Part shown: one piece after another, positions 20,229 through 33,901 of the stretch
How the letters are laid out: each line of letters begins with the position of its first letter
How positions within the stretch are numbered: the stretch's first letter is position 1
NCBI RefSeq assembly: GCF_021049285.1
Contig: NZ_CP088017.1
Coordinates: 3,359,380-3,423,379, forward strand
Reading direction: 5' to 3'
DNA from: Ruania halotolerans
Lineage (GTDB): Bacteria; Actinomycetota; Actinomycetes; Actinomycetales; Beutenbergiaceae
Length of the DNA stretch: 64,000 nucleotides
Program-made: the position numbers and the translations under genes
Notes under the pieces: model-generated
Told to the model about the DNA's origin: nothing
The model's input: the letters and a program-made list of their open reading frames with translations, nothing else
Databases searched by the model: none

Positions 20229-23200
20229 TCAGCGGAAGTCCGCCTCGAAGCCTCGACCGAGGTCGAGCTCTTCAAGGGCGATCGACTCACCGCCGTCGGC
20301 AACAGGGCCGTAGTCGATCTCGTCGTACCCGAAGCTCGGGTAGATCTCCGCCTTGGCCGCCTCGGTGGGCTCCACCCGGACGTTGCGGTACCGGGGAAGG
20401 CCCGTTCCGGCAGGGATGAGCTTACCGAGGATGACGTTCTCCTTGAGGCCCAGCAACGAGTCGGAACGACCGCTCATCGCAGCCTCGGTGAGTACCTTGG
20501 TGGTTTCCTGGAACGAGGCCGCGGACAACCACGACTCCGTCGCCAGGGAGGCCTTGGTGATACCCATGAGCTCGGGACGCCCTGAGGCCGGCTGACCGCC
20601 CTCGGACACCACGCGACGGTTCTCGTCTTCGAACCGGCCACGTTCGGCGAGCTCACCCGGCAGGAGTTTGGACTCACCCGAATCGAGCACGGTCACGCGG
20701 CGCAGCATCTGCCGCACGATGACCTCGATGTGCTTGTCGTGGATGTCCACACCCTGGCTGCGGTAGGTCTCCTGCACCTCGTCGACCAGGTGCTTCTGCA
20801 CGGCACGCGGGCCGAGGATACGCAGCACCTTCTTCGGGTCGACGGCACCGGCCACGAGCTGCTGCCCGACGGTCACCCGGTCTCCGTCGCGCACCATCAG
20901 CCGGGAACGCTTGGTCACCGGATAGGTGAACTCCTCACTGCCGTCGTCGGGCGTGACGACGATCCGACGAGCCCGATCGGTGTCTTCGATGGCGACCCGG
21001 CCGGCCACCTCAGTGATCGGGGCCTCACCCTTGGGCGTGCGGGCCTCGAACAACTCGGCCACGCGGGGTAGACCCTGCGTGATGTCCTCCGCGCTCGCCA
21101 CACCACCGGTGTGGAAGGTCCGCATCGTCAGCTGCGTACCGGGCTCACCGATCGACTGAGCGGCGATGATGCCGACGGCTTCACCGATATCCACGAGCAG
21201 TCCAGTGGCGAGGGAGCGGCCGTAGCACTTGGCACACGTGCCAACGCGCGACTCGCAGGTGAGCACGGAGCGCACCTTGAGCTGCTCCACACCGGCACTC
21301 AGCAGAGTCTCGATCAGCACGTCACCGACGTCCTGACCGCCCTCACCGAGCACCGTACCGTCCGGGCCCTCGACCGGTCCGGCCAGCGTCCGCCCGTACA
21401 CGCTGGTCTCCACCGTGTCCGCACGCCGCACATCCCCGGCAGGGGACTTCTCGGCGATGGGCAGGGTGAGACCACGCTCAGTGCCGCAGTCCTCCTCACG
21501 AATGATGACGTCCTGGGAGACGTCCACCAGACGCCGAGTGAGGTACCCGGAGTCGGCGGTCCGCAGGGCGGTGTCCGCCAGCCCCTTACGGGCACCGTGC
21601 GAGGCGATGAAGTACTCCAGAACAGAGAGGCCTTCACGGTAGTTCGACTTGATCGGACGCGGGATGATCTCACCCTTCGGGTTGGCCACGAGGCCACGCA
21701 TACCCGCGATCTGCCGCACCTGCATCCAGTTACCACGGGCACCGGACTTGACCATCCGGTTCACCGGGTTCTGCGAGGTGAAGTTCTCCCGCATCGCCGT
21801 GGCGACCTGGTCCGTTGCCTGGTTCCAGATCTCCACGAGCTCCTGACGGCGTTCGTCGTCAGTGAGCAGTCCGCGGTCGAACTGGCCCTGCACCTTGGCC
21901 GCCTTGCCCTCGAACTCAGCGAGAATCGCGGCCTTGCCCTCTGGAGCCTCGACATCGGAAATCGAGATGGTCAGACCCGAGCGCGTGGCCCAGTAGTAGC
22001 CGGCGTCCTTGAGCGCGTCCAGGCTGGCTGCCACGACCGCCTTCGGGTACCGCTCGGCGAGATCGTTGACGATCGCAGAGATCGACTTCTTGTCAGCCAC
22101 CTCGTTGAAGAACGGGTAGTCCACCGGGAGCGTCTCGTTGAACAGCACTCGGCCGAGCGTGGTCTTGACCACGGCGGACTGACCGGGCTCCCATCCCTCC
22201 GGCGCCTCCCACTCCGGGTGAGGCACGAAGCCCTCCAGCCGGATGGTGATCTGAGCGTTCAGGTCCAGTTGCTTCGCGTCGAAGGCCATCATGCCCTCGG
22301 CCACCGACGTGAACGAGCGATCGGTTCCGAGAACCTCGCCCTCCTTGTCGGAGGTGAGGTGGTACAGGCCAATGATCATGTCCTGTGAGGGCATGGTCAC
22401 CGGGCGACCGTCGGACGGCTTGAGGATGTTGTTCGAGGACAGCATCAGGATGCGCGCCTCGGCCTGTGCCTCCGCCGAGAGCGGCAGGTGCACAGCCATC
22501 TGGTCACCATCGAAGTCGGCGTTGAACGCGCCGCACACGAGCGGGTGCAGGTGGACGGCCTTACCCTCGACGAGCTGCGGTTCGAATGCCTGGATGCCCA
22601 GGCGGTGCAGCGTGGGTGCACGGTTGAGCAGCACGGGGTGCTCGGTGATGACCTCTTCGAGGACGTCCCACACCACGGACCGCGCTCGCTCGACCATCCG
22701 CTTGGCGGACTTGATGTTCTGCGCGTGGTTGAGGTCCACGAGACGCTTCATCACGAACGGCTTGAACAGCTCCAACGCCATCTGCTTCGGCAGACCACAC
22801 TGGTGCAGCTTCAGCTGCGGTCCGACGACGATGACGCTACGGCCGGAGTAGTCGACGCGCTTACCGAGCAGGTTCTGCCGGAACCGTCCCTGCTTGCCCT
22901 TGAGCATGTCGGAGATCGACTTCAGCGGCCGGTTGCCCGGTCCAGTCACCGGGCGGCCACGGCGGCCGTTGTCGAACAGCGAGTCCACGGCCTCCTGCAG
23001 CATTCGCTTCTCGTTGGCGACGATGATCTCCGGCGCCCCCAGGTCGAGCAGGCGCTTGAGCCGGTTGTTCCGGTTGATCACGCGGCGGTAGAGGTCGTTC
23101 AGGTCACTGGTGGCGAATCGACCACCGTCGAGCTGCACCATCGGGCGCAGATCAGGCGGGATCACGGGAATGCAGTCGAGCACCATCCCCAGCGGGGAGT

Positions 23201-24119
23201 TGTTCGTGGTGAGGAACGCGTTCACGACCTTGAGGCGCTTGAGTGCGCGCGTCTTGCGCTGCCCCTTGCCGGAGCGGATGGTCTCGCGCAGCGAGTCCGC
23301 CTCCGCCGCCAGGTCGAAGGTCTCCAAGCGCTTCTGGATCGCGCCGGCACCCATCGAGCCCTCGAAGTAGTTGCCATAGCGGTCCTGGAGCTGGCGGTAC
23401 AGCAGTTCGTCGCCTTCAAGGTCGGAGACCTTGAGGTTCTTGAAGCGGTCCCACACCTGTTCGAGGCGGTCGAGCTCGGCGTCGGCGCGCTTACGCAGTT
23501 GCGCCATCTCCCGCTCGGCCGAGTCCTTCACCTTGCGACGGGCGTCGGCCTTGGCTCCCTCAGCCTCCAGCTCCGCCAGGTCGGCTTCAAGCCGCTCGGC
23601 CCGCTGCGCGATGTCCAGATCGCGCTTCTTCGTGATCTCGTCCTTCTCCAGGTCGATCTCGTTCTGCAGGCTCGGCAGGTCGTCGTGACGACCGTCCTGG
23701 TCAACCCAGGTGATCATGTGGGCGGCGAAGTAGATGACCTTCTCCAGGTCCTTCGGCGCCAGGTCGAGCAGGTAGCCCAGCCGGGACGGGACACCCTTGA
23801 AGTACCAGATGTGCGTGACAGGTGCAGCCAGTTCGATGTGCCCCATCCGCTCGCGGCGGACCTTGGAGCGAGTGACCTCCACACCGCAGCGCTCGCAGAT
23901 GATGCCCTTGAAGCGGACGCGCTTGTACTTTCCGCAGTAGCACTCCCAGTCCCGAGTGGGGCCGAAGATCTTCTCGCAGAAGAGGCCGTCCTTCTCAGGC
24001 TTGAGGGTGCGGTAGTTGATGGTCTCCGGCTTCTTCACCTCACCGTGCGACCAAGCGCGGACCTCGTCCGCGGTCGCGAGACCGATACGCAGCTCGTCGA
24101 AGACGTTGACGTCGAGCAA
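20229..24119 (-). CDS. rpoC: RNA polymerase subunit beta'
   Basis: 1296 residues. N-terminal zinc ribbon with Cys60, Cys62, Cys75 and Cys78; a long coiled-coil clamp region near residues 155-225; the catalytic magnesium loop NADFDGDQ at 533-540; and a second zinc site (EEDCG and [15 protein letters not shown]) in the C-terminal third. TTG start at 24119 with GAAGGA/AGGA just upstream, typical for actinobacterial rpoC. It lacks the large insertion found in proteobacterial beta'. Second gene of rpoBC. Confidence 0.98.
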   Translation of the reverse strand: MLDVNVFDELRIGLATADEVRAWSHGEVKKPETINYRTLKPEKDGLFCEKIFGPTRDWECYCGKYKRVRFKGIICERCGVEVTRSKVRRERMGHIELAAPVTHIWYFKGVPSRLGYLLDLAPKDLEKVIYFAAHMITWVDQDGRHDDLPSLQNEIDLEKDEITKKRDLDIAQRAERLEADLAELEAEGAKADARRKVKDSAEREMAQLRKRADAELDRLEQVWDRFKNLKVSDLEGDELLYRQLQDRYGNYFEGSMGAGAIQKRLETFDLAAEADSLRETIRSGKGQRKTRALKRLKVVNAFLTTNNSPLGMVLDCIPVIPPDLRPMVQLDGGRFATSDLNDLYRRVINRNNRLKRLLDLGAPEIIVANEKRMLQEAVDSLFDNGRRGRPVTGPGNRPLKSISDMLKGKQGRFRQNLLGKRVDYSGRSVIVVGPQLKLHQCGLPKQMALELFKPFVMKRLVDLNHAQNIKSAKRMVERARSVVWDVLEEVITEHPVLLNRAPTLHRLGIQAFEPQLVEGKAVHLHPLVCGAFNADFDGDQMAVHLPLSAEAQAEARILMLSSNNILKPSDGRPVTMPSQDMIIGLYHLTSDKEGEVLGTDRSFTSVAEGMMAFDAKQLDLNAQITIRLEGFVPHPEWEAPEGWEPGQSAVVKTTLGRVLFNETLPVDYPFFNEVADKKSISAIVNDLAERYPKAVVAASLDALKDAGYYWATRSGLTISISDVEAPEGKAAILAEFEGKAAKVQGQFDRGLLTDDERRQELVEIWNQATDQVATAMRENFTSQNPVNRMVKSGARGNWMQVRQIAGMRGLVANPKGEIIPRPIKSNYREGLSVLEYFIASHGARKGLADTALRTADSGYLTRRLVDVSQDVIIREEDCGTERGLTLPIAEKSPAGDVRRADTVETSVYGRTLAGPVEGPDGTVLGEGGQDVGDVLIETLLSAGVEQLKVRSVLTCESRVGTCAKCYGRSLATGLLVDIGEAVGIIAAQSIGEPGTQLTMRTFHTGGVASAEDITQGLPRVAELFEARTPKGEAPITEVAGRVAIEDTDRARRIVVTPDDGSEEFTYPVTKRSRLMVRDGDRVTVGQQLVAGAVDPKKVLRILGPRAVQKHLVDEVQETYRSQGVDIHDKHIEVIVRQMLRRVTVLDSGESKLLPGELAERGRFEDENRRVVSEGGQPASGRPELMGITKASLATESWLSAASFQETTKVLTEAAMSGRSDSLLGLKENVILGKLIPAGTGLPRYRNVRVEPTEAAKAEIYPSFGYDEIDYGPVADGGESIALEELDLGRGFEADFR

Positions 24120-24179
24120 TTTTCCTACTTCCTTCGGTGGAGCACCGTGTGGAACGAATCAGGTCGAGTTCGGCTGGTT

Positions 24180-24214
24180 CACTGCGGTGCCGTCTCAGTG
24201 ACGGCACCGCAGTG
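24180..24214 (-). terminator. Hairpin in the rpoB-rpoC gap
   Basis: A perfect 15-bp inverted repeat (arms at 24180-24194 and 24200-24214, loop TCAGT) lies 14 bases after the rpoB stop and about 60 bases before the rpoC start. No U-tract. It could be an attenuator or RNase processing site that tunes the rpoB:rpoC ratio, rather than a full terminator. Confidence 0.6.
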
Positions 24215-24227
24215 CCTCAGCGGCCAC

Positions 24228-27746
<3,519 letters not shown>

Positions 27747-27900
27747 GAGGGGTCCTTCCCTACGAATTGTGAGCACACGCGCTCACGCCCGCCAAGAGCA
27801 CCACTTCCGACCCTGACGCCGATGCCCGGTCTACCGACCGGCATGGCACAGCGAGAGGTTCTGGAGAGGGTGGGCTGGGCAGACGACAGCGCAAAGCGAC

Positions 27901-27929
27901 AGCATACCCGCTGGGCGGGGCGCTGTCCA
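27901..27929 (-). promoter_or_regulatory. rpoB: rpoBC promoter
   Basis: Minus-strand TGGACA (27924-27929) and TATGCT (27901-27906) with a 17-base spacer: five of six matches in the -35 and a TAnnnT -10. Transcription would start near 27894, about 150 bases before rpoB. The 373-bp gap 27747-28119 otherwise holds only the rplL terminator. Confidence 0.75.
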
Positions 27930-28021
27930 GGAGCAGGCTGGAGCGCGGATCGATCCGGGTGGTTCGTCCACGCAGAACGCAGGGCACCTGGGCCCTGGTG
28001 CGGACCGACACTAGACGCCAA

Positions 28022-28054
28022 ACGAGGCCCGCACCCCACAGGTGCGGGCCTCGT
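28022..28054 (-). terminator. Terminator downstream of rplL
   Basis: Perfect 14-bp stem (ACGAGGCCCGCACC and complement) with loop CCACA, 65 bases after the rplL stop. It precedes the rpoBC promoter, so rpoBC may be transcribed largely independently of rplJL. Confidence 0.8.
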
Positions 28055-28119
28055 CGTCGCGGCAGGTCAGCCCGATGTGCCGGTGCGAGCGGGCCGGCGA
28101 ACCGGGCCGCTCGCCCTGA

Positions 28120-28512
28120 TCACTTGAGGGAGACGGTCGCCCCGGCGCCCTCGAGGGCCTCCTTGGCCTTGTCGGCGGCGTCCTTGTCCACGCCCTCGAC
28201 GACGGGCTTGGGAGCGCCGTCCACCAGGTCCTTGGCCTCCTTCAGGCCGAGGCTCGTGAGGGCGCGCACCTCCTTGATGACCTGGATCTTCTTGTCGCCG
28301 ACGCTCTCGAGGATGACGTCGAACTCGGTCTTCTCCTCTTCAGCGGCAGCCTCGCCACCACCGGCGGCGGCGCCACCGGCAACGGCCACGGCGGCCGGCG
28401 CAGCGGCGGTGACCTCGAAGGTCTCCTCGAACTGCTTCACGAACTCCGAGAGCTCGATGAGGGTCAGATCCTTGAAAGCATCGATGAGCTCGTCAGTGCT
28501 GAGCTTCGCCAT
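28120..28512 (-). CDS. rplL: 50S ribosomal protein L7/L12
   Basis: 130 residues: N-terminal dimerisation domain ([20 protein letters not shown]), an Ala/Gly-rich hinge at about 45-55, and the factor-binding C-domain ([20 protein letters not shown]). Forms the stalk with L10; recruits EF-G and EF-Tu. Start MAKLSTDE at ATG 28512. Confidence 0.97.
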   Translation of the reverse strand: MAKLSTDELIDAFKDLTLIELSEFVKQFEETFEVTAAAPAAVAVAGGAAAGGGEAAAEEEKTEFDVILESVGDKKIQVIKEVRALTSLGLKEAKDLVDGAPKPVVEGVDKDAADKAKEALEGAGATVSLK

Positions 28513-28590
28513 GAGGGGCGTTCCTTCCTGTTGTGCCTGCTTGCGCGAGACGCGAGAAGCAGTGGGGTGGGGGTGGTGAGGATGAGGCCG

Positions 28591-29118
28591 TCAGGCCGCA
28601 ACCTCGCTCGCCTGCTTCTCACGCAGGGCTTCGATAGTGCGCACCGCCTTGGAGGCCGGAGCGTTGAAGACGTAGGCCGCCTGGTGCAGCTTGGCCTTCA
28701 TGGCGCCCGCGGCCTTGGCCAGGAGCACCTCACGGGACTCAAGGTCCGCGAGCTTGGTGATGTCCTCGGCGCTCAGGGCGCGCCCATCGAGGACGCCCCC
28801 CTTGACGACGAGGTTGGGGTGCGCCTTGGCGAAGTCGCGCAGACCCTTGGCCGCCTCGACCGGGTCGCCTTCGACGAAGGCGATGGCCGTTGGTCCGGAG
28901 AGCTGGCCGTCGAACGCGTCGACCCCGGCTTCCTTGGCGGCAAGGTTGGTCAGCGTGTTCTTCACCACGGCGTAGCTGGTGGTGCTGCCGAGCGTCGTGC
29001 GCAGCTCCTGGAGCTGGGCAACGGTGAGCCCGCGGTACTCCGTCAGGACCGCTGCCGGTGACTGGCGGAACTTCGTTGCCAGTTCGGCGACAGCCGCAGC
29101 TTTGTCAGGCCGTGCCAT
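28591..29118 (-). CDS. rplJ: 50S ribosomal protein L10
   Basis: 175 residues from ATG 29118 ([20 protein letters not shown]), preceded by a very strong binding site GGAAGGAGG. Contains [20 protein letters not shown] and [15 protein letters not shown]. The C-terminal helix that binds L12 dimers follows. L10 in complex with L12 usually represses its own mRNA through the leader that precedes this gene. Confidence 0.96.
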   Translation of the reverse strand: MARPDKAAAVAELATKFRQSPAAVLTEYRGLTVAQLQELRTTLGSTTSYAVVKNTLTNLAAKEAGVDAFDGQLSGPTAIAFVEGDPVEAAKGLRDFAKAHPNLVVKGGVLDGRALSAEDITKLADLESREVLLAKAAGAMKAKLHQAAYVFNAPASKAVRTIEALREKQASEVAA

Positions 29119-29310
29119 GAGCCCTCCTTCCGTGATGTGCCGCCGGCCAGGTTCACACATGACGAAGGCCCCGCGCAGATGCACGGGGCCTGAGATTCCT
29201 CCGCATACGAGGATGCGGGGTTGTTCTGCAGATCACGGTACACCTGCGCTGGCTCCGCTTGTGCGGACTTAACCCCTGCCATAGTGACGGGGGACCTGCG
29301 GTCTAAGGCA
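29119..29310 (-). ncRNA. Candidate L10 (rplJL) ribosomal-protein leader
   Basis: The region between the proposed transcription start (about 29310) and rplJ has two well-formed hairpins: an 11-bp stem with loop (arms 29166-29176 and 29181-29191, AGGCCCCGCGC / GCACGGGGCCT) and a smaller one (29200-29218, CCGCAT-ATGCGG). Position, length (about 190 bases) and neighbour fit the autoregulatory L10 leader (Rfam L10_leader). A covariance-model match was not run. Confidence 0.6.
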
Positions 29311-29316
29311 AAGACC

Positions 29317-29345
29317 ACAGTAGCGCCTGGGCCGGCAGAGTCCAA
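29317..29345 (-). promoter_or_regulatory. rplJ: rplJL promoter
   Basis: Minus-strand TTGGAC (29340-29345), 17-base spacer, TACTGT (29317-29322). It follows the rplKA terminator directly and would start a leader of about 190 bases before rplJ. Confidence 0.7.
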
Positions 29346-29401
29346 GTTCACTGTCGGTGAGGTGGAGCACAGTCGCGTCGATCCGGTCGCCGGTATGACG
29401 A

Positions 29402-29437
29402 ACGGCCCAGGCCCCGCCGTAGCGGAACCTGGGCCGT
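29402..29437 (-). terminator. Terminator downstream of rplA
   Basis: Stem of 10 plus 4 base pairs interrupted by two mismatches (arms ACGGCCCAGGCCCCGC and GCGGAACCTGGGCCGT) with a 4-nt loop, 21 bases after the rplA stop. Separates rplKA from rplJL. Confidence 0.75.
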
Positions 29438-29458
29438 CGAAGGCTCAGCTGGGTCTGG

Positions 29459-30142
29459 TCAGCTGGCATCCAGCGGGATACCGGGCCCCATCGTGGTGCT
29501 CAGCACTGCCCTGGTGATGTAGCGCCCCTTGGACGAGGACGGCTTGAGTCGCAGGATCTCCTCCAGTGCGGCCGCATAGTTCTCCTCCAGCTGGTCCTGA
29601 GAGAACGAGGCCTTACCGATGATGAACTGCAAGTTGGCGTGCTTGTCGACGCGGAAGTCGATCTTGCCACCCTTGATGTCCGTGACAGCCTTGGTCACGT
29701 CCATCGTCACGGTGCCGGTCTTGGGGTTCGGCATGAGCCCGCGGGGGCCGAGGACGCGGCCCAGCCGACCGACCTTGCCCATCAGATCGGGCGTGGCCAC
29801 GGCTGCGTCGAAGGCGGTGTAGCCGCCGGCCACCTTTTCGATGAGTTCGTCTCCACCCACCTCGTCGGCCCCGGCGGCAATCGCCTGCTCGGCCCGGTCG
29901 CCGGTGGCGAAGACGATCACTCGCGCGGTCTTACCCGTGCCATGCGGCAGGTTGACAGTGCCGCGGACCATCTGGTCGGCCTTACGGGGGTCCACCCCGA
30001 GCCGGAAGGAGACCTCGACGGTCTCGTCGAACTTGGCGCTGGCGGTCTTCTTCGCGAGTTGCACGGCCTCAGTGGGCGTGTACAACTCGGAACGGTCGAC
30101 CAGTTCGGTCGCCTTGCGGTAGCTCTTGCTGCGCGTTGCCAT
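29459..30142 (-). CDS. rplA: 50S ribosomal protein L1
   Basis: 227 residues; binds 23S rRNA at the L1 stalk. [20 protein letters not shown] at the N-terminus, [20 protein letters not shown] centrally and [19 protein letters not shown]-like text near the C-terminus. AAGGAG six bases before ATG 30142. Slightly short of the 230-240 usual length, otherwise intact. Confidence 0.97.
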   Translation of the reverse strand: MATRSKSYRKATELVDRSELYTPTEAVQLAKKTASAKFDETVEVSFRLGVDPRKADQMVRGTVNLPHGTGKTARVIVFATGDRAEQAIAAGADEVGGDELIEKVAGGYTAFDAAVATPDLMGKVGRLGRVLGPRGLMPNPKTGTVTMDVTKAVTDIKGGKIDFRVDKHANLQFIIGKASFSQDQLEENYAAALEEILRLKPSSSKGRYITRAVLSTTMGPGIPLDAS

Positions 30143-30173
30143 CTGCTTCTCCTTGTATCAGCAGTCGTGGTAG

Positions 30174-30189
30174 GGGTCCGCGCGGACCC
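30174..30189 (-). promoter_or_regulatory. 16-bp perfect palindrome between rplK and rplA
   Basis: GGGTCCGCGCGGACCC lies 32 bases upstream of rplA in the 121-bp rplK-rplA gap. As RNA it makes a 6-bp GC stem with a 4-nt loop. In other bacteria L1 represses by binding near rplK/rplA; this could be part of such a target, but that is inference. Confidence 0.4.
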
Positions 30190-30263
30190 TCCCACTGGGA
30201 ACCTCCGGGCAGTGCGCCAGGAGGGGTGAGCCGTCATCACGGACAGCCCGAGTTCGAATGATC

Positions 30264-30695
30264 TCAGCCGGAGACGGTGATCCCCATCGACCGTGCGGTG
30301 CCGGCAATGATCTTCGCGGCCGCATCGATGTCGCGGGCGTTCAGGTCCACCATCTTGCCCTCGGCAATCTCGCGGACCTGGGCCTGGGTGAGGGTTCCGA
30401 CCTTCGTGGTGTGCGGAGTTCCGGAGCCCTTGGCCACACCAGCGGCCTTCTTGATGAGCTCTGCAGCCGGCGGCGTCTTGGTGATGAAGGTGAACGAGCG
30501 GTCCTCATACACCGTGATCTCCACGGGGATGACGTTGCCGCGCTGGGATTCCGTGGCCGCGTTGTAGGCCTTGCAGAACTCCATGATGTTCACGCCGTGC
30601 TGACCGAGCGCGGGCCCGATCGGCGGGGCCGGGTTGGCGGCACCGGCCTGGATCTGGAGCTTGATGAGGCCGGAGACCTTCTTCTTGGGAGGCAT
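30264..30695 (-). CDS. rplK: 50S ribosomal protein L11
   Basis: 143 residues; forms the GTPase-associated centre and thiostrepton site with 23S rRNA. Contains [20 protein letters not shown] and [22 protein letters not shown] precedes ATG 30695. Upstream gene is nusG, the standard secE-nusG-rplK-rplA order. Confidence 0.97.
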   Translation of the reverse strand: MPPKKKVSGLIKLQIQAGAANPAPPIGPALGQHGVNIMEFCKAYNAATESQRGNVIPVEITVYEDRSFTFITKTPPAAELIKKAAGVAKGSGTPHTTKVGTLTQAQVREIAEGKMVDLNARDIDAAAKIIAGTARSMGITVSG

Positions 30696-30768
30696 ATCAA
30701 TTCACTTTCCTGTGGTGGGCCGACGCCGTGGGCGATGACCCGGTTGCACGACCTTGCGGTCCGGATGA

Positions 30769-30790
30769 CGGTGCCCCGTGCGGGGCACCG
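30769..30790 (-). terminator. Hairpin in the nusG-rplK gap
   Basis: 9-bp perfect stem (CGGTGCCCC / GGGGCACCG, loop GTGC) 12 bases after the nusG stop. Short and without a U-tract, so it may be an attenuator rather than a complete terminator. Confidence 0.5.
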
Positions 30791-30802
30791 CGTTGAGCAC
30801 GA

Positions 30803-31555
30803 TCAGATCTTGGCGACCTGATTGAACGAGAGTTCGACCGGAGTCTCCCGGCCGAAGATCGAGACCAGTACCTTGAGCTTCTGGTTCTCGGCGTTGATCT
30901 CGGAGATCGTGGCCGGCAGCGTGTCGAAGGGACCGTCGGTGACGGTCACGGACTCGCCGACGGTGAAGTCCACCTGCACAGCAGGAGATGCGGACTTGCC
31001 GCCGGAGGTCTGTGCCGGAGATGTCTTGGATTCGATATTCGTGGCCAGCATGGACATCACCTCGTCCACGGTGAGCGGGACCGGTGAATGCGAGTTCCCC
31101 ACGAACCCGGTGACGCCCGGCGTGTGCCGCACTGCACCCCAGGATTCGTCGGTGAGGTCCATCCGCACGAGGACATAACTGGGCACCCGGACGCGCCGGA
31201 CGACCTTGCGCACGGAGTTCTTGATCTCGACGACTTCCTCCATCGGCACCTCGACGCCGAAGATGTAGTCCTCCATGTTGAGGGACTGGATGCGCGATTC
31301 CAGGTTGGCCTTCACCCGGTTCTCGTAGCCCGCGTAGGAGTGAATCACGTACCAGTCACCGGGCAGCGAACGCAGTTCGGAGCGGAAGGCCGCGACCGGG
31401 TCCTCCGGCACCTCTTCGGCGGAGCCGGGAGCGTCGGTGGTCGCGTCCTCGGCCACAGCCTCGCCGGCACCGGCCACGGCGTTCTCGCCGTCCGTGACGT
31501 CCGTCGGCACGTCAGCCGCCGTCACGTCCCCGGTGGGGTGAGTCTCTTCAGACAC
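30803..31555 (-). CDS. nusG: Transcription termination/antitermination factor NusG
   Basis: 250 residues. NGN domain from about residue 65 ([20 protein letters not shown]), then the C-terminal KOW domain ([20 protein letters not shown]). The first 60 residues are an acidic, low-complexity extension seen in many actinobacterial NusG proteins. GTG start at 31555. Binds RNA polymerase and can couple it to S10 (rpsJ here). Confidence 0.96.
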   Translation of the reverse strand: MSEETHPTGDVTAADVPTDVTDGENAVAGAGEAVAEDATTDAPGSAEEVPEDPVAAFRSELRSLPGDWYVIHSYAGYENRVKANLESRIQSLNMEDYIFGVEVPMEEVVEIKNSVRKVVRRVRVPSYVLVRMDLTDESWGAVRHTPGVTGFVGNSHSPVPLTVDEVMSMLATNIESKTSPAQTSGGKSASPAVQVDFTVGESVTVTDGPFDTLPATISEINAENQKLKVLVSIFGRETPVELSFNQVAKI

Positions 31556-31635
31556 GTCCTGACCTGCTTCCTTCAGTCTCGTTCAGTGTGCGAGCTCTTC
31601 GCTCAAATCGTTGATCGTTCGCGGCCGGGATCTGC

Positions 31636-32115
31636 TCAACCGCCGAATGCCCAGAGCACCAACTGGCCGAAGCCGTAGTCCAGCACGCCAACGTAGGCCA
31701 TCATCACAATCAAGAACACGATGACGACGGCCACGTAGGTGAGCAACTCGGTACGGGTGGGCGTGACCACCTTGCGCAGCTCGGCGATCACCTGGCGGAT
31801 GAAGCGCCAGATCCGTGCGAATGCGTTCGGTTCGGCGGTCCGGGCCGCTTCGGCCTCGGACCTGGAGGCGGTGCGTCGACCCTTACCGCCCTCGGAGGCG
31901 CGCACCGACGAGGGGGTGCGCTTCTCCCGCGGCGGTCGGGGCGCTACCGCGGCCGCCTCCTCGTCCGACGAGGACTCCGACTGCTCACGGGAATCAGTCG
32001 CGCCGGTGTCCGCAGCAGCGTTCTCGCGCTCGCTCGCATCGTCACCGTTGCGTGCATCGTCACCGCGACCGACGTCGTCGGGCTCGCCCGAATCGGCGTT
32101 GGTGGAATTGCTCAC
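31636..32115 (-). CDS. secE: Preprotein translocase subunit SecE
   Basis: 159 residues with a single C-terminal membrane helix (TYVAVVIVFLIVMMAYVGVL) preceded by the conserved amphipathic segment FIRQVIAELRKVVTPTRTEL. The first 95 residues are a disordered acidic/Ser/Ala extension, so the protein is about twice the length of a minimal SecE. GTG start with AAGGA eight bases upstream. Only 46 bases from tRNA-Trp. Confidence 0.95.
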   Translation of the reverse strand: MSNSTNADSGEPDDVGRGDDARNGDDASERENAAADTGATDSREQSESSSDEEAAAVAPRPPREKRTPSSVRASEGGKGRRTASRSEAEAARTAEPNAFARIWRFIRQVIAELRKVVTPTRTELLTYVAVVIVFLIVMMAYVGVLDYGFGQLVLWAFGG

Positions 32116-32161
32116 GGAAGTGTCCTTGGATCGGCCGGTCTACGTGGAGGCGGGTACTGAG

Positions 32162-32234
32162 CAGGGCAGGAGGGACTCGAACCCACAACCGCCGGTTTTG
32201 GAGACCGGTGCGCTACCAATTGCGCCACTGCCCT
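32162..32234 (-). tRNA. tRNA-Trp (anticodon CCA)
   Basis: 73-base cloverleaf: acceptor AGGGCAG/CTGCCCT, D-arm with AATTGGTAG, anticodon loop CTCCAAA giving CCA, T-arm with GGTTCGAGTCC. No encoded CCA end. Upstream of secE and probably co-transcribed with it, a common actinobacterial arrangement. Confidence 0.95.
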
Positions 32235-32318
32235 TCGACGATCGACACCGCCCGAACAGGTCCGTGGACCGGGAACCGGGCACGAACCAGCATGGCGGAT
32301 GTCAACCACCCGGCGACG

Positions 32319-32348
32319 AGTCTACGGGACGAGTGCGACTGAGTCGAA
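32319..32348 (-). promoter_or_regulatory. Promoter of tRNA-Trp/secE-nusG
   Basis: Minus-strand TTCGAC (32343-32348) and TAGACT (32319-32324), 18-base spacer; predicted start near 32312, about 78 bases before the tRNA. A second perfect TTGACA box at 32300-32305 has no -10 partner at the right distance. Confidence 0.5.
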
Positions 32349-32386
32349 CTGCCCCGTAATGATCCCCGCTGTGGACGACCGGCGAG

Positions 32387-32392
32387 GATACT
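32387..32392 (+). promoter_or_regulatory. -10 box of a leaderless histidine-kinase transcript
   Basis: GATACT ends six bases before the GTG at 32399 and no ribosome-binding site is present, which is the layout of actinobacterial leaderless genes. No clear -35 box. Confidence 0.45.
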
Positions 32393-32398
32393 GGCACA

Positions 32399-33901
32399 GT
32401 GCCCACGCGCGTCTCCCGCCTCCGTAGCAGCGTTCGTTCACGTGCCCTCGCCGCCCTGACGATCCTCTCGGCACTCGCGCTTGCGGCAGCCGGAGTGAGT
32501 GCGTATTCCCTGGAGCGGGACCGCAGTCTGATCCGCCTGGACGACTCCCTCAGTCGGTCGGCGGCAGAGATCCGCACGCTCGCCGAGGAAGGGGTGGACC
32601 CCAGCACCGGTCAGCCGTTCAACTCGGTCTCGGCAGTGCTGCGCACAGCCTTGAGCCGGGTGGTGCCGGCCACGAACGAGGCGCTGGCAGGGTTCATCGA
32701 TGGGGACGTCTCACACGTGCCTGAGATTGCCACATCGTTCCGGATCGAGGACGATCCCGAACTCGTGACCGCTCTAGCTCCCGTCTCCGAGTGGGACGAG
32801 GCCGACCTGTTCACAGTCGAGACATCCCAACGCACGTACCGCGTTCTCGCCCTCCCGGTGACGACCGATCCGCCCAGCGAGCGGGGGGCGATGGTTCTCG
32901 CCTTCGACGTCGATGCCGAGTACGACCAGATCGAGGGGACCTTTCGGACCTACGCCCTGGTCTCGGTGGCCGCACTGGCGTGGATCACGCTGATCGGTTG
33001 GTTCGTGGTGGGCCAACTGCTCGCTCCACTGAAAGTGCTGCGCAACACCGCGGAGGAGATCAACTCCTCGGATGACCTGAGCCGTCGCATCCCAGTCGCG
33101 GGCAATGACGACTTGGCCTTGTTGAGCGCCACGTTCAACGCGATGCTGGCCCGGCTGGACCAGGCATTCGGGTCCCAGCGCCAACTCTTGGACGACGCCG
33201 GGCACGAACTGCGCACGCCGCTGACCATCATCCGTGGCCACCTCGAGCTGATGGACCCCACCGACTCCGAGGATGCTGCGAGCACCCGAGCACTCGCCCT
33301 GGACGAGATCGACCGAATGAACCTGCTGATCGACGATCTGATGACGCTGGCAAAATCTCGCCGCCCCGACTTCGTCACGCCCACCGACGTTGATGTCGCC
33401 CTGCTCACCGATGATGTGCTGGCCAAGGCGGCCACGCTGGGCCATCGGCGGTGGGTGCTCGACTCCCTGACCGATGTGCGCATCCAGGCAGACCCGCGCC
33501 GGCTCACGCAGGCACTGCTGCAACTGGCGAGCAACGCGGTGAAGTTCTCTGCCGAGGGGACCACTGTGGGCATCGGCTCGGCACTGTCCGCCGACGGCTC
33601 CACCGTGTCATTGTGGGTGCGGGACGAGGGCGTGGGCATCCCCGCCACCGACCAACAGCGCGTGTTCGGCCGGTTCGAAAGACTCGATCCCACAGTGGAG
33701 GGCATCGGGCTCGGGCTACCGATCGTGGCATCGATCGCTGAGGCGCATGGCGGGCACACAACGGTCGCATCCGCCCCCGGCGCAGGGAGCACGATCACGA
33801 TCCACTTGCCACGCACACCACCACTGGACGACGCCGCAACCACTCAGTACGGGGTCTCGGCCGAGGCGTCAGTGCACGTAGACCAGAAGGAGCAACGATG
33901 A
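32399..33901 (+). CDS. Sensor histidine kinase (HAMP-containing)
   Basis: 500 residues. Membrane helix about 17-37, extracellular sensor region about 38-182, second helix about 184-206, HAMP about 206-258, HisKA with His269 in DDAGHELRTPLTII, then HATPase_c with N-box LLQLASNAVKFS, G1 DEGVGIP, F-box VFGRFERLD and G2 GIGLGLPIV. All catalytic motifs are intact. Autophosphorylates and passes phosphate to the regulator encoded next (4-nt overlap). Signal unknown; the sensor region matches nothing I recognise. GTG start, probably leaderless. Confidence 0.93.
   Translation: MPTRVSRLRSSVRSRALAALTILSALALAAAGVSAYSLERDRSLIRLDDSLSRSAAEIRTLAEEGVDPSTGQPFNSVSAVLRTALSRVVPATNEALAGFIDGDVSHVPEIATSFRIEDDPELVTALAPVSEWDEADLFTVETSQRTYRVLALPVTTDPPSERGAMVLAFDVDAEYDQIEGTFRTYALVSVAALAWITLIGWFVVGQLLAPLKVLRNTAEEINSSDDLSRRIPVAGNDDLALLSATFNAMLARLDQAFGSQRQLLDDAGHELRTPLTIIRGHLELMDPTDSEDAASTRALALDEIDRMNLLIDDLMTLAKSRRPDFVTPTDVDVALLTDDVLAKAATLGHRRWVLDSLTDVRIQADPRRLTQALLQLASNAVKFSAEGTTVGIGSALSADGSTVSLWVRDEGVGIPATDQQRVFGRFERLDPTVEGIGLGLPIVASIAEAHGGHTTVASAPGAGSTITIHLPRTPPLDDAATTQYGVSAEASVHVDQKEQR

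Noticed and set aside
32300-32305. Perfect TTGACA box as the secE/tRNA-Trp promoter
   Set aside because: No -10-like hexamer at 16-19 bases; the TTCGAC-18-TAGACT pair upstream fits better.
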